64,000 nt of DNA from Oreohelix idahoensis (GCA_024509875.1 JAMPIV010012223.1:230001-294000); one strand, 5' to 3'. Counted from the stretch's first letter, positions 45,306-57,910 are shown. The notes: generated by a model from the sequence alone, not told the origin. A program made the numbers and translations.

Positions 45306-46532
45306 TCAGACAAAAGAATGTTGGGTATTCAAGCCGTGTGGTTTAAGGCAACCCATAAGATGGATGAGGCGTTGTTCCTGGCGAAACCGACTGTTGGCGT
45401 CCGAGGAACAGGATCTGATAGCTGTCACCTGGATGTCAGTGGCACCATGATGGTCCGGGCCATTGAAGTGGATGGCCACAGGTATGGATTTAAACTGAGA
45501 GATGTCGTAGAGGTGTCTGCAGAATCGGTCGCCCAGTCGTGTGCCCGTTTGGCCGATGTAAGTAATGGTGCAACGTTTGCATATAATAGCATAGATGACG
45601 TTGCGTGACTCACATGTGAAGCCATGTGTGATGGTGAACTTGGCGTTAGGGAACGAGACTGAACGTGTTACGATAACATACTGACATGTCTTACATCGTG
45701 TTCGGTTACATGGCTTGGTCCCAAAGTGGCCATCGTTGACGGTTTTCAAACGGCTGTGGACTAGGAGGTCCCTCAAATTTTTATCCCGTCTATATGCCAG
45801 CAAGGGTGGCTCACTAAACACCTCCCGCGCCTTTGGGTCAGCTTGAAGGAGAGGAAGGTGACGATACAGGATCCTTTTGACAGCAGTGTTGTGAGGGTGA
45901 TAGGTCATTATTAACTTGACTCTATCAGATGAGGTGTTATGGCGGGGTTTGAGGGCCTCTAGACGTGAGATAGGGAGAACACGCTCTAAGGCAGAGGTAG
46001 GAACATCCTCTGGATACTGTCTGTTACGAAAGAAGTCCAACATTTCTTGTGCTCGGCATAGAAAGTTGTCATCATCTTGGCATAACCGACGGAGACGGAG
46101 AAGTTGTGAGAAAGGCAAGGAGTCACGACAAGCCGGAGGATGAGAGAAAGTATAAAGGAGGTAACTGTGTGCATCGGTGGGTTTGTAGTACACCGAAGTG
46201 GTGAGGTGGGGGGGAGTGATGGTGACAACGATGTCGAGGAAATTAACAGAGACAGTGGAGATGTGAGAGGTGAATTGGATCGCAGGGTGGAAGTTGTTAA
46301 TGAAGTTAATGAACCTAGATAGGTCAACCTCTGGCATATCAGTGAGACCTATGCCATCATCGATGTATCTAAGATACATCAATGGAAAAGGTCCAGGATA
46401 CTGCTGCCACACCTGATACTCCAGGTAGCCCATGAAGATCCCCCTCGATCCCAAACGTGACACTTGTGACACGTGTGAGAGTGGTGGAGACGAAGTGCAT
46501 GTACACAAATAAAGAGAAGCATATGCTATCAA
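45306..46532 (-). pseudogene. Penelope-like RT C-terminus with GIY-YIG endonuclease
   Basis: The 408-codon frame starts with unrelated residues. From IFMGYLE (about residue 32) it is Penelope-type RT: the catalytic YIDDGIGL near 60, then the FLDIVVTI and KPTDAHSYLLY motifs. The thumb/linker with LPISRLEAL follows. A CX5CX2C zinc motif, CNRTRCKTC, lies near 280. GIY-YIG endonuclease comes last, with VIYAIICKRC, TYIGQTGTRLGDR (catalytic Arg) and a late Glu in RQEQRLIHLMG. The ORF ends cleanly at TGA. Fingers and the upstream palm of RT are missing, so the copy is dead. The endonuclease would nick the target DNA. Confidence 0.92.
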
Positions 46533-46647
46533 TAACTATGGTTATTGTTCCAATATCTAAGATTATATATCATTATCCTAATAATACTGTGTGCACAAAT
46601 ATTACACAAACTAAGAAACAGTACCAACTACTTAACAACTAAAGTCA

Positions 46648-47450
46648 CTATGTGTCTGTATGTTCGGTATTGTTCGTGGACAAGAGATCCGCAAGATTGT
46701 TATCACCCCCAGCATTCGGTAAGATGGTAAAGGAAAACTCTTGCAGTAGTAGATACCATCTATGAATTCTAGCATTTCTCATAGTCTTGGAAGTGATGTA
46801 AGTAAGTAGGCTGTGGTATGTTTGAATATAAAAGTGGGTGCCGATCAAGTACTTCGAAAGCTTCTCAAGGCACCAGACCACAGCCAGGAGCTCCCGTTCA
46901 CCTGTTGCATACTTCTGTTCGGCTGGGGACAACTTGCGGGATACGAAAAACATGGATGTGGCATATCCTCGTACCACTGTAGCAAACAGCACCCGATGCC
47001 GTAATTTAAAGCATCTGTTTGAATTACAAATGGAATGTGTAGGTTTGGTAATAACAAAATAGGTGGAGTCGACAATAAATCCTTAATTTTTATCAAAGCG
47101 CTATTGCAATCCGATGTCCATTTAATTTTATTTGGACTACCTTTAGCAAGCAGTCCAGACAAAGGAGCAGTAGAGAAGTCAACCCATTAACGTGATCCAC
47201 CCAAGAATCATGAAATAAACAGATGTCGTCGATATTTAAGATGACATCTTTTCGATCTCCAAGAAGGCGGCGCATCATGCGCACAAAAGTCGCAGGAGCG
47301 TTTACAAGACCGAAGCACATGTAGTTCCATTGGAAATGTCAAAATGGGGTTGTAAACGCAGTGAAAGGCTTGGCATGATCAGTAAGTGGTTTTTGCCAAT
47401 AACCTTTCGACAGATCTAATTTGCTGAAGAAAGTAATTACTGAACTAGAA
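46648..47450 (-). pseudogene. Element E: Gmr1-like RT and RNase H fragment
   Basis: Four pieces in shifting frames together span the RT palm to RNase H. FFSKLDLSKGYWQKPL lies near 47410; MCFGLVNAPATFVRMMRR and NIDDICLFHDSW lie at 47320-47210. The connection (KGSPNKIKWTSD) is near 47130. RNase H runs from about 47060 to 46660: QTDALNYGIG, ERELLAVVW, then IQTYHSLLT, where the third acidic residue is changed to Tyr. No gag, integrase or LTR was found for it. Confidence 0.85.
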
Positions 47451-47546
47451 GTATCATGTGCTAAGAGATATATGAAATAGCACAATAGATGATGGATGTA
47501 TAGAAGACCAAAACATACAAAGAATGAAGAAAATATACCCACGCAA

Positions 47547-47960
47547 CTATAAAGTTCGTGTTGTAGAATTATGTGCCAGTTGCACATCTAAATAATGGTG
47601 AGCAAAAAGGGAACCATTCTTGAATTTAACAGCTCTTCGAGCATCATAGTACCTAGAAAAGCGAACAAACGCTAGCTGTTGAGCAGAGTGTTGAAGATCG
47701 AACATTTTAACAAATTCAACATCTCCGACAGGCTGAAACAATTTTCTAAGGATATACCAGGTCGTGCTTAAAGGTAAATTGCGCACCACGATAGTGCGAT
47801 TTGGTACAATATGATATCGGCCAGGTCGAAACTGAGCCCGAGAATCATTGACCTTATTATGTGTTGTGCGAGTCCAGCGCACGGAAGTATTCTTACTTTC
47901 CTTGCATGTCGCAATGGTGTGACAATCGTGGTTACACCAGCGATTATCTGGACGAGTATT
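47547..47960 (-). CDS. RRM-domain open frame, function unknown
   Basis: The minus frame is open from 47960 (after TAA at 47961-47963) to the stop at 47547 and has no clear initiator ATG. It begins with a Cys/His cluster, RWCNHDCHTIATC, then RWTRTT. A good RNA-recognition motif follows: beta-1 TIVVRNLPLSTT (RNP2), alpha-1 ILRKLFQPVGDVEFVKMF, beta-3 QLAFVRFSRYYDARRA (RNP1) and beta-4 HHYLDVQLA. About 100 bases separate it from the RT scrap of element E. It could be a host exon, a processed gene fragment, or an RNA-binding ORF carried by a retroelement. RRM identity is fairly sure; the gene is not. Confidence 0.65.
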   Translation of the reverse strand, partial: NTRPDNRWCNHDCHTIATCKESKNTSVRWTRTTHNKVNDSRAQFRPGRYHIVPNRTIVVRNLPLSTTWYILRKLFQPVGDVEFVKMFDLQHSAQQLAFVRFSRYYDARRAVKFKNGSLFAHHYLDVQLAHNSTTRTL

Positions 47961-47963
47961 TTA

Positions 47964-48927
47964 TGTTTAAAAATTTTCGCATTGTAACTTTGAAAAAAAT
48001 AAACTGTATTCATTCAAGAAATCTCAAAGAGTTTAAATCACTTGAACTAGAATAACTCTATTCGATTTTATAACTTTTAAAGCATAATTGGTGCGTACTT
48101 GTTGTTTAGGTGTTATATCCCAATAACGTATGGTATATAAGTTCGATTCCAAGTAGAGGGAATATAATTTATTAATTTTTTTCTTCAGAACCTGTGGTCC
48201 TAATCATGTCATACTCCCCCCTGGCCTCATGGTGAGTGAGATCGGATTCCTAGCCTTCTCGGATCAGGGTGAAAAAATAGGAGGTCCCGTGTGCAAGTTG
48301 TACACGTTTAAAATCCCAAAGCAGTTAGAAATCGTAAAGAGTAGGCTATAAGGCCGCCGCCTTGCAAAATTTAAAAGAATTAGAAACCTACCCATCAAAT
48401 TTATGATTCTTATATACACACATTGCGATTGTCGCCGGTGCTGCGGAGTTCGTGCACTGTGCTGAGATCCTCCTTGTGTGATCTAAGGCAGGAGATCGGA
48501 GCACTGATGAAGTTGTCCGTGTGCAGTGAGATAGTCCTTAAAACCAAACCAAACCAATTCCATCATTCTTATATTGATAATTTATTCTGTAAAACGTCAT
48601 TACTGCAGTAAATTAGTCTTGTATAACCTCTCATCGTCACTGAACATTAACGTTAAAGGTGAAAACAATCGATATAACTAGCTGGATGAATTGTATGTGA
48701 CTCTACAAGTAGCTACAAGTAGCCAGAATGTGGTGTAGGTAGCTGTGAATGGCCGCAAGAACATTCTTAACGTTTAGTCTATCACTAGTTTCCATCACCT
48801 CACAATCTTCTCAAACTTTCTGTCGAATAATACTTCATTACAATTATGATTCACAGAAACCTGTCAGTGTCTTTCATTATTATCAAATGCCTTTTGAAAG
48901 TCACTATCTTCTGAAGAATTCATTTCC
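47964..48927. other. No gene; possible LINE/SINE-like 3' end at about 48190-48575
   Basis: A GC-richer block ends in a (CAAAC)n-like tail (AAAACCAAACCAAACCAA near 48545), a form common at non-LTR retroelement ends. No protein motif supports it. Confidence 0.35.
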
Positions 48928-49171
48928 ATTATCATCATCATCATCACCATCATCATCACCATCTCATCATCACCATCATCATCATCATCATCACCATCTC
49001 ATCATCACATTCATCATCACATCCTATCATCACCATCATCACCATTATCATCATCATCATTACCATCTTATCATTACCATCATCATCATCATCATCATCA
49101 CCATCTTGTCATCACCATCATCACCATCATCACCATCATCATCGTCATCATCATCACCATCTTATCATCAC

Positions 49172-49206
<35 letters not shown>

Positions 49207-49402
49207 CCATCTCATCATCACCATCATCATCATTATCATCATCACCATCATCACCATCACCATCATCATCTTCCATCATCATCTTATCATCATCATCATC
49301 ATCACCATCTTATCATCATCATCATCACCATCTTATCATCACCATCATCATCATCATCATCACCATCACCATCATCATCTTCCATCACCATCTTATCATC
49401 AA
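48928..49402 (+). repeat. (ATC)n/(ACC)n microsatellite, about 475 bp
   Basis: Long run of ATC triplets with ACC and TTATC interruptions. The His/Ser/Ile-rich ORF across it (48749-49528) is not a gene. Confidence 0.95.
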
Positions 49403-49429
49403 TGGATGGGTTTGAAAAAAAATCGAAAA

Positions 49430-50690
49430 AAGGTGATTCGTCTTACGAGGACAAAAGACAAAGAAAGTAGTCTACGTTACGGCCACAAGGCCTTCGTCAG
49501 GAAAAGAAAGAAAGTGAAGGCTAGATAGGAGACATAAGAACTTAAAGAAATATAAAAATAAAACCTAGGTACTTCCCTGAAGGCGAAGCATGGCTGAAAA
49601 GGAAGTGACTTCTGCCCCCCGGATGTACACAATACATACTAAGAAACTAAAAACTAAAAAACGAAACTGAACAAAAAACTACCCAAACGTTATAAAAGTG
49701 GGGACTGGAAATAGAAGAGGACAGAATAAGTAGGAGATAAATGAATATGAAATCAAAAATCAAGACAAATTAGAAACCGTGTATATCCATACATATTATG
49801 GAGGATGGCATAAAAATAGAAGAATAGGATAAGAGTGGAAAGAGTCAAAATAGAGCCAGAGAGGAAAGGGTGACCTCAGACAAAGGTGTGGAAAGTGTTG
49901 AGACCGGCTGGTTTTAGACACCCCATGCGGTGGATAAGACGGTTCTCAAGCTGTACTCGGCTGGCAGTGTCAGAGGAGCAGGATCAGATCGCTGTGACCT
50001 GGATGTCGATGGGACCATGGTGGTTAGGACTATTGAAGTGTGTGGCAACTGGTGTGGACTTTTGCTGATAGATGTCATTAAAGTGCTGGCTAATCTGTCT
50101 CCAAGTCGTTTGCCTGTTTGGCCAATATAGGTTTTGCAGCAACGTTTACATATGATCGTATAAATGACATTACGCGATTCACACGTGAAGCTACTAGTGA
50201 TGGTGTACGTAGCCTTAGGAAAGGACACCTTCTGGGTTGAGATGAAATACTTGCACGTGTTGCATCGTGTCCGACCACAGGGTAGTGTGCCAAAGTGAGT
50301 GGCATTCTCCTTTGGGAGACGGCTGTGAACAAGAAGATCCTTCAAGTTCTTGTCGCTTCTATATGCCACCAAAGGTGCTTCACCGAATACTTCTTGGGTC
50401 GCAGGCTCTGCTTGGAGGATAGGGAGGTGGCGGAAAAGGATCTGTTTGACAGCAGTACTGTGAGGGTGATGGGTCAAGATTAATTTGACTCTATCTGAAG
50501 TGGATTTATAGTGAGGTATGAGGGCCTCCTGACGAGAGATGGGGAGCACACGTTGGAGAGCAGACGTGAGAACATGTTCCGGATAAAGTCTGCTACGGAA
50601 GAAATCCAACATCTCATTTGCTCGGAAGTGTAAGTCATCCGCCTCCGCCGTTTGTGCAAAGTGTACAGCGCAAATAACGCTGTGAAACCC
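49430..50690 (-). mobile_element. Penelope-like element 2
   Basis: Minus-strand thumb and GIY-YIG region plus a 3' part. It ends with the motif GGCCACAAGGCCTTCGTCAG at about 49480, next to the (ATC)n tract. It is similar to Penelope-like element 1 throughout and more severely truncated at the 5' side. Confidence 0.85.
49914..50612 (-). pseudogene. Penelope-like GIY-YIG endonuclease region
   Basis: MLDFFRSRLYPEHVLTSALQ opens the frame, followed by LPISRQEAL, the zinc motif CGRTRCNTCKY, and VIYTIICKRCCKTYIGQTGK. The frame slips at about 50093, just after the catalytic-Arg motif GDR. The remaining endonuclease, including its Glu, lies in another frame. RT is absent. Confidence 0.88.
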
Positions 50691-50692
50691 AA

Positions 50693-51765
50693 CGCCCTAA
50701 TATTTGGCCTTTGGCTAGGATCACGTGTCTAGACACAGGGACCAGTTACAGTGACATTCATGTGTCATTAGCTCCTTTGTGTGAGAACACAGAAGATCAC
50801 TACGGTGACACATTTTGTCATTGGGTCCTCTTGTGTTGGGACATGTGGTCTTGACCAGGGCCAGGTTTGGGCTGGTGCCAATGCGACCTCATGCGAGGAA
50901 AAAATATGCGACCTCATGCGAGAAAAAAAAATGTGTCATAGCTCCAGCTTGTGTGTGTGATGCACAATAGTTTTGCAGTTTATTGTAGCAATTTCAAGAT
51001 GTCATGCCTTAGAGTTATATTTGAATGAAAGAGAGAAGTATCCAGTAAGTATGATTAACATTTGTGTAAATTTATTCGTTTCATAGTGGCGCGGATAGTT
51101 GATACGAATAAATTGACATTCGGGGGAAGGTATACGTTCATTTCACAAGTTGCGGTTGCGATGTTCGCGTTTTTATGCTAACCAACTGAGTTATTAACAA
51201 GATGGGTTTCAAGGCACTGCAGCCCGTAACAGTGAGTAGTATGAGATTAGATGGAACTGGCAAACTCATCATGTTAAATAAATTGCCATACAAACCACCT
51301 GTGCAAGAGCATGCGAATTCTTGGTGCAGGCTTCCACCAAAGAGACCAGCTACATTGGTGGCTCTGTGCTGAGTAAGGAGAGCAAACGAAATTTATAATC
51401 ATGATGATGATGATGATGAAGACACTTGATGGAAAGGAACTAATTTGTTTTTAAATAAATGTGTCATTGTTTAACAAAATGACATTTCTAATTTTAAAAA
51501 TGCAAGTGTTACCAACATTTTAATAAAACCAATAATAAATGTTATTATTTTTAGTATAGACCACGCTGATCTGCAAACATACAGGTGTACAATTTTGTTT
51601 GGTTTTTGTCAATTGGAAGTGAAATGGAAAAAAATAAACAATTAAATCGCGTTTTGGATAAATCAAACTATTAAATATTTTATCTCCTTTCTATACATTA
51701 ATATAAATAATATTCTTCATTTTTTTTTTAAAATGAAAACAGAAACTGGAGCAGCGAAGCAGTCA
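50693..51765. other. No supported gene
   Basis: A short direct repeat ATGCGACCTCATGCGAG occurs twice at about 50880-50920. (ATG)n lies near 51405. Nothing coding was recognised. Confidence 0.4.
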
Positions 51766-51862
51766 AGATTTGCTTTGCTCCGACTCCGCTCCAGCTCTGA
51801 GCAAAAACCTGCTGCTTCACTGATCCGAGCTGCAGCTCCGGGCTCCGCTACAAAGCCCTGTA
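51766..51862. mobile_element. hAT-like transposon end, possible
   Basis: A GCTCCG/GAGCTGCAGCTCC-rich segment ends ACAAAGCCCTG. Its reverse complement starts CAGGGCTTTGTAGCGG, a style of terminus seen in hAT elements. No partner end or 8-bp duplication was found. Confidence 0.35.
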
Positions 51863-51989
51863 TCCAACTGTCCCCATACTACTGGTAAGGTACATGTATG
51901 ATTCTACATCTTAATGGAATGGTTCTTCAAGTGCAGTATTGTTATCATTTCTTGTATTTATTTTCATGATCGTTAATGTCTCCTTGTGT

Positions 51990-52480
51990 ATGTTCATGAG
52001 CTGGAGACGAGATGGATTATCATCAGCAGCTCTAAAACAAAAGGGAGAGGGAAGAAGTCATCAGATTAAGCTGCTAGAACAGGTCCTGGAGCAGGTCAAC
52101 CACTTTAAATACCTTGGAACTGTTGTAGACTGGAAGGAAGGCATCAAAGAAGGGTTGGCTACCCGAAGAGCAGTATCTAGGTGACTTTTTCAGGCCATAA
52201 ACAGAGGATTCCTCAGCAAAGGAGAAATTGGCAAGAAGATGAAGATGGCTGTATACCGCTTCACCAATGTTCCAGTCTTAACTTATGGATTCGAGTCATG
52301 GGCAATGATTTCAACCCACAAAATCCAGCTCCATACCACAGAAATGAGATATCCGATGAAGGTGGTTGAAGTAAAAAGAGATTTGGTCCGCAAGCAGACA
52401 ATACAGCATGGCATCAAAACCCATCCCCCTGCAGACCCAAGTAGAACAGTCCCAATCACGATGGTTTAGCCATGTCTGGA
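51990..52480 (+). pseudogene. LINE family L1w, internal RT C-terminal fragment
   Basis: The frame reads QIKLLEQVLEQVNHFKYLGT, then after a slip QAINRGFLSKGEIGKKMK and VPVLTYGFESWAMIST, with further slips towards the tail. It matches the 58396-60910 copy. It ends at a (TG)n(AG)n tract rather than at the family's own tail. Confidence 0.82.
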
Positions 52481-52488
52481 AAATGGGA

Positions 52489-52490
<2 letters not shown>

Positions 52491-52542
<52 letters not shown>
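52491..52542 (+). repeat. (TG)n(AG)n microsatellite
   Basis: About five TG units followed by about 20 AG units, abutting the LINE fragment. Confidence 0.9.
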
Positions 52543-52545
<3 letters not shown>

Positions 52546-52844
52546 AGAGAGAGAAAAAACATGTGTATGCACGTATGTGTGTAGTAAAATCTTACTTACG
52601 TAATTATTAAAGACACAGTATTTGTTAGAGTGACACCTATATCCAGGACAGCAAGTGTTGTTTGATCGGCAGGAAACACCTTCAATTCCGCAAGGAGTCT
52701 GTAAAAGAAGGTGGCCATTATTTGTAATTTTCTGAATCTACTAATATTCCCTATCGTATTAAAAAGGTAAAACAAAAGACGGTTATAGGTAAACTGAATA
52801 CCTTAAGATCACAAATTAACGTATTTACTTTTTACTTACTTACT

Positions 52845-53105
52845 TAGTTGTTCCTCTAAAACCCTAGCATGTAGAAGTTTGACAGAGAGAGGACGCGCAA
52901 GCCATTCTGTCCTAACGTCTGTTTTCCTCCCGGCCTTGTTCCAATTTTGCCCTCGGTCCTTCGGTGATTGTCTGATGTTGTACTCCCAAAGAACTCTGGG
53001 TCGTTCTCTTGATTTGGATCATTGGCTCTTGGTTTCCCATATTTGTTGTGGTTGCTGTTCCATCTTAATCAGGACTGTTCCACCTGGGTCTGCAGGGACT
53101 GGGTA
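52845..53105 (-). mobile_element. LINE family L1w, 3' end
   Basis: The plus strand starts CTTACTTACTTAGTTGTTCC, the complement of the family tail. It continues parallel to 58396-58660 with many substitutions. The coding frame is destroyed. Confidence 0.82.
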
Positions 53106-53382
53106 TTTACAAAGAAGAAAAAAGAACCGAAAAACAGACAGATTAACAGATAGATGTTAGACGAATAAGTATGTAAAAAGAGAGGCAAGCAGACAAACAA
53201 TATGCGGTTACGCAGACGACAAACAGACTGTCAGACTAATACAGGTATCCACTGTAACACCAAACATTGTGTGTTTGAAAGCAAACAAGACACCACCGGA
53301 AAGAAGCTATGACTAAATACATGTTGTTCGTCCATCACGGGTGATGAAGACCACTCTGTTCATCCAATTATTTAGGAATATG

Positions 53383-54186
53383 TTAGGTTAGTCTATGGGT
53401 ACGAAGGTGACTGATGAGCCCGATGCGGGCCTGGAAAGATCTCGGACAGTGTGGGCAGGGAATGTTTGCTTCATGTGAAGGTTTTATTACACGGTCCTTT
53501 CTAGCTTGTCTCCGCTGTTCCGCTGCTGCTCTTCTGGATGATTCGCATGCCACTGCACCTTTACGAAGAGATGTGCGCCAAGCTGTTCGGTCTTGCGCAG
53601 CAGTTTCCCATGTGTCTGGGTTTATGTCAAAGGTTTTCAATGACGTCTTTAACGTGTCTTTGAAGCGCTTCTTTTGGCCACCATGGGAGCGTTTACCCTT
53701 CTGCATCTCACGATAAAAGAGTATCTTTGGCAGTCGATGGTCTGGCATGCGGACTACATGACCTGCCCAGCGAATCTGTGACTGCATCAGAATAGTATCA
53801 ATACTAGGGATACCAGCTCTGTCAAGAACGGCGGTATCCGGGATCTTGTCTTGCCATTTGATGTTCATTATCTTCCTGAGACAGACTGTATGGAAGTGGT
53901 TTAGCTTCTTTACGTGGCGCCTGTATACAGTCCATGTTTCACATGCATATAGCAGCACTGGAAGCACCGCAGCTCTGTACACCTTCAGTTTTGTCTGTAG
54001 ACTAATGCCACCTAGATGCCAGACGTTGGTGTATAGTCTGCCAAATGTGCTGCTGGCTTTGGAGATCCTGGTGTTCACCTCATCATCAATAACAATGTTC
54101 TGGGATAGTGTGCTACCAAGGTATGTGAATCTGTTCACAACATTCAGTTTCTCACCATTAACCTTGATGACTGGCTCAGTATAAAC
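53383..54186 (-). pseudogene. LINE RT C-terminus with terminal C2H2 zinc finger
   Basis: The open frame begins upstream of FTYLGSTLSQNIVIDDEVN. It includes VLLYACETWTVYRRHVKKLN and CLRKIMNIKWQDKIPD, then IRWAGHVVRMPDHRLPK. A basic region (KRSHGGQKKRFKDTL) follows, and the frame ends with CPHCPRSFQARIGLISHLRTH, a single C2H2 finger directly before the stop. This C-terminal layout is common in animal LINE proteins. The 5' part (endonuclease, RT core) is absent past 54186. The frame is intact within the fragment. Confidence 0.88.
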
Positions 54187-54189
54187 TCA

Positions 54190-55750
54190 GTATAATACAT
54201 AGAGAAACATCACCCAAGCAACATCTTGATCCGTGCATAAACAAATAAATCAGAATGTCGTAAAGTATGTCTATCTTTATCACTCTTTGTCTTTTCCAAC
54301 ATCTTTCACATCTTTATTGTTTTATTTTCATCCACATTTTGCTCTTTCATCGTTGTTCAAGTAATCTTTTAATCTCCTTATCGTACGGAACCACACATTT
54401 CCTCGTTAGAAATCTTGAGGAACACCAGCTTGGTCATAGACAACTTCTTTGATATCTAAGTTCCCGTGTAAATATCGTCAGACATGCCATCCTGGAACAT
54501 AGATTATTTTGGAAGATGTCCGGCTGACACAATATGGTAGTCTCTTTACGGCTAAGGTGCTGTTAAACAAACGACAGTCACTGCCCCGCAACACAATAGC
54601 CGGCGCAACAATGGACTCGGGACGCACACATGAATGGGGAAACCGAGCATGGCATAATAAACCCAGAAACTAAAGGAAAGCGACAATAGACAGCAGTTTT
54701 TGTGACAGGAGAAGGCGGATGATTTTTGTTATAACCGGCCAATCCGAAAACACACGGTTGTCACGCAAACGAACCCATAGCACGGAAGTGAAATTGGTGG
54801 TGATAACCCCACATCTTTTGACAGGAACAGTCGCTGACAGGATGTGAAGGATGTACATGCAAAAGGTCACAACATGGATGCCTAGCGATTGGTTTAGAGA
54901 CGGAGTTTCACGTCATAGGCAAAATTTAGGAACATATGGGCGATCCATGAATATAATGTATTGATAGGCTCATCAGTGGTCAGTACGAAATTACCAACCG
55001 TGTGGCGTAGAAGACGTTTCCCAAAAGCATAGCCTGCTATTAATTTAGTGTGGATAAGTAATTCATTTCTGTGGTGTATTGTGTTCTTAAAAGAGTTTGC
55101 GTGAGGGAAAAGGAGATTAGTAGATTTTTAAAAAAACTATAAATAATTTTCCTTAGTCTTTAAGTTAAGGTTTACTTTTGTACTTAGCATCATAGCTAAA
55201 TGTCCGGAAGACAGTTGTTCAATTAATCCTTCTCATAAATAATTAATTAAATCAAAAGATTTACTCTAAGATTATAGGAGATAATTGATAGTTCATACTT
55301 CACCTTCATCTAGCGTGTTAGATCACCATTACAGACTTACATGTAGACATACTCTCATGCGCGATATATTTAACACATGTGCGGCTCATGTCATACATAA
55401 TTAACTAGAGAATTGAATTCATAGAGATCAGTAGTGAAAAGTATTAAAAAAGAAACTCAACCAGTGATATTAGAGGTGAACCTTGCGAAGCCTCTTTGTG
55501 TGTCTTCATTTGTTATCCCATCAATTGATCCCATCAACAGAAGTCTGAGTCTACACCTTATGTGTATAGCGTCTACCCAGAATGAAACTAGCAAAGTATA
55601 CGTCTGGATAGCAGAAGTCGCATTTAGAACATCCGCCACTTCCTCGGTTAAGATGTACGATTTTTCGCCCGTGTTTTACACTGGGATTGTGCAGCATTCA
55701 ATTCACCTGCATATTAATTGCTAAGAAGTTGATTCTCTTACTTACGTCAA
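54190..55750. other. No gene seen
   Basis: Overlapping short ORFs on both strands (55434-55724, 55457-55639) carry no motif. Confidence 0.45.
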
Positions 55751-55955
<205 letters not shown>

Positions 55956-57061
55956 AGTACATACGTAGATGAGTACTTGAGTCTATATACCAAGATCATT
56001 TAGTGAAGTTCTCCAATCTAGCCAGTACCTTTCAGAGATTAGATTGCAGATATTTTCCTAAAGCAATTGTCAACGGTTTGTCAAATCTACAGATGTTGCC
56101 TAATATTGAAGGACTGTGCATCGTCAAGGTTCTCATTACAACAGCAATTTTCATCAGTACGTACTCGTCTTGAAGATAACCCACACAACATACCATCCAC
56201 CTAAATTGGTCAGTATAAACATACCCGTGTATCATCCTACAGTGGAGCAGCATTAAGAGACACATAGACGGGGTAGATTGGACATTAGTGTTGTAACGCT
56301 CAATATATCATATCATTACTTCATTCTTCACATAGCTGCATTCTCATACTTATTTATATCTCATCTGTGCATGTATGTGTGTTAATTGTCTGTCACCATT
56401 ACCACTTTTTTTCTCTAATAACCATATATGTGGAAATATTTAATTAATAAATCAAATGACCGTTTGGTCGTTATCTAGTTCGTTAATGTATCACTCGTGC
56501 TGTCGGTGTTAAATATTTACAAATAGGTAAAATTCTATATTTAGATGAAATGGGGGGAAGGGGGGGAGGAGGGGCTCTTTCTTTACGGGATCTGTGGAGA
56601 GAAGCTAAGGTCGTGGGGAAATAGAACAATATTCATACTTTATTAGAACATACTACGAGTATCTAGTGGAAAGCATTCGCATTCTCTTCTTCTTGTCCTT
56701 ATTTTGAATAGGTCTCTTTCTTTATTAGCGTGCCGATTTCTGAAGACCTTCTTAGTAACATTTCATAGGTCATCCCTAGCGACAACAACTGTTGTAGCTA
56801 CACCAATATCAACTTACGACACAGAATATGGAGGTGTTCTTCTGTACTTAAGCACTGGCACACACAAAAAAGGTTGTCAAGTAACTTCAAAGCAGAGACA
56901 GAGGACTTGAAAACTGAAGCAGAGAATAGATTGAGGTGGTGTATTGCGGTGATTAGATTTACACTCAGATTTATTGAGGGTATAGGTGATCAACACTTAT
57001 ATACTTGTTACTACTTTTGTAAGCCCAGGATATTGATATTGAGTTACTTAAGAGGGTACAT
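55956..57061. other. No gene seen; possible upstream part of element F
   Basis: AT-rich with a G-rich patch at 56553-56575. An LTR for element F may lie here, but no second copy exists in the window to define it. Confidence 0.35.
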
Positions 57062-57910
57062 TATGGAGTACCAAGAGTTTATTAAGGTAGGCAACATATG
57101 TGGTTACACAGGAAAAGAATTGTCAGATTATGCCAAGGCAGAATTCCACTCAAAAGAGATGCCTTAAGAGATTTACGTGTTCAGGAACGAGAACTTAAGA
57201 AAGAAGAGTTGCAGCTAAAATGGAGAGAGTTAGACTTACAAGAGAAGAAGATGAAAGAAGCTAGAGACGTGGAGAGAATGAGAATGGCAATGGAAGAGAA
57301 GAAGATTGCGGCAGAATTAGAACTAAAAAAGCTAGAAGTACGTGCGAGTGGTCAGGACTCCGAGGGAGTCCTATCGTCCCTTTAGGCTACGGCTACCGAA
57401 TTTTAACGACAAAATAGAAAGTTTACACTTCTTCCTCGAGAGATTCGAGGCCGAATATGTAGTCTGGAATGCTACCAGAGACGAGCGTTGTCCACATTAT
57501 TATTTGAGCCAGCGATGGAGACTTTTTACAGCCTCCCAGTGGAAGATGGAGCTGATTACGAGAATGTGAAAGAACGACTGCTCGGGAAATTCCGTCTGAC
57601 GGCAGACGGATATCGTACACGGTTTAGGAACGCGACCCCGAGTGCAGACTAGGACTTCGAGGACTTCATCTCCAAGATCAAGCTTCTGCTCAATAGATGG
57701 ATCGAGTTAGAATGGATTACAAAGGATTACAATGGCTTGATTATTCTAATGCTACGGGACAAAGTGTTGTCGTCTTGCTGTACTGAGCTAGTAACATTCT
57801 CACAAGAGCGCCAGCCAAAGGACACTGATTCCATGGCACAGTTAGGCCACCATTATGTCCTGGCCCATCCGGGCAAGCCAATCAATCGGTTGAGCTTTCT
57901 GATGCCCTAG
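57062..57910 (+). pseudogene. Element F: Gmr1-like gag fragment
   Basis: ATG 57062 gives a Gag head (MEYQEFIKVGNICGYTGKEL). After a slip at about 57150 a charged coil follows (QERELKKEELQLKWRELDLQ). The capsid comes next in further frames: RPFRLRLPNFNDKIESLHFF, RTRFRNATPSAD, FEDFISKIKLLLNRWIELE and LRDKVLSSCC. No protease or pol was found downstream. A Lys/Arg/Ser-rich frame at 58125-58358 may be the linker. LINE L1w then interrupts at 58396. Confidence 0.82.

Noticed and set aside
45318..46642. Plus-strand ORFs across Penelope-like element 1
   Set aside because: They are antisense shadows of the GIY-YIG/RT frame and show no domain.
48749..49528. 259-codon His/Ser/Ile-rich ORF
   Set aside because: It is the translation of an (ATC)n microsatellite with short random ends.
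50857..51862. A complete hAT element from CAGGGCC (50857) to GCCCTG (51862)
   Set aside because: The two ends are not inverted repeats beyond a few bases, and the flanking 8-mers do not match.
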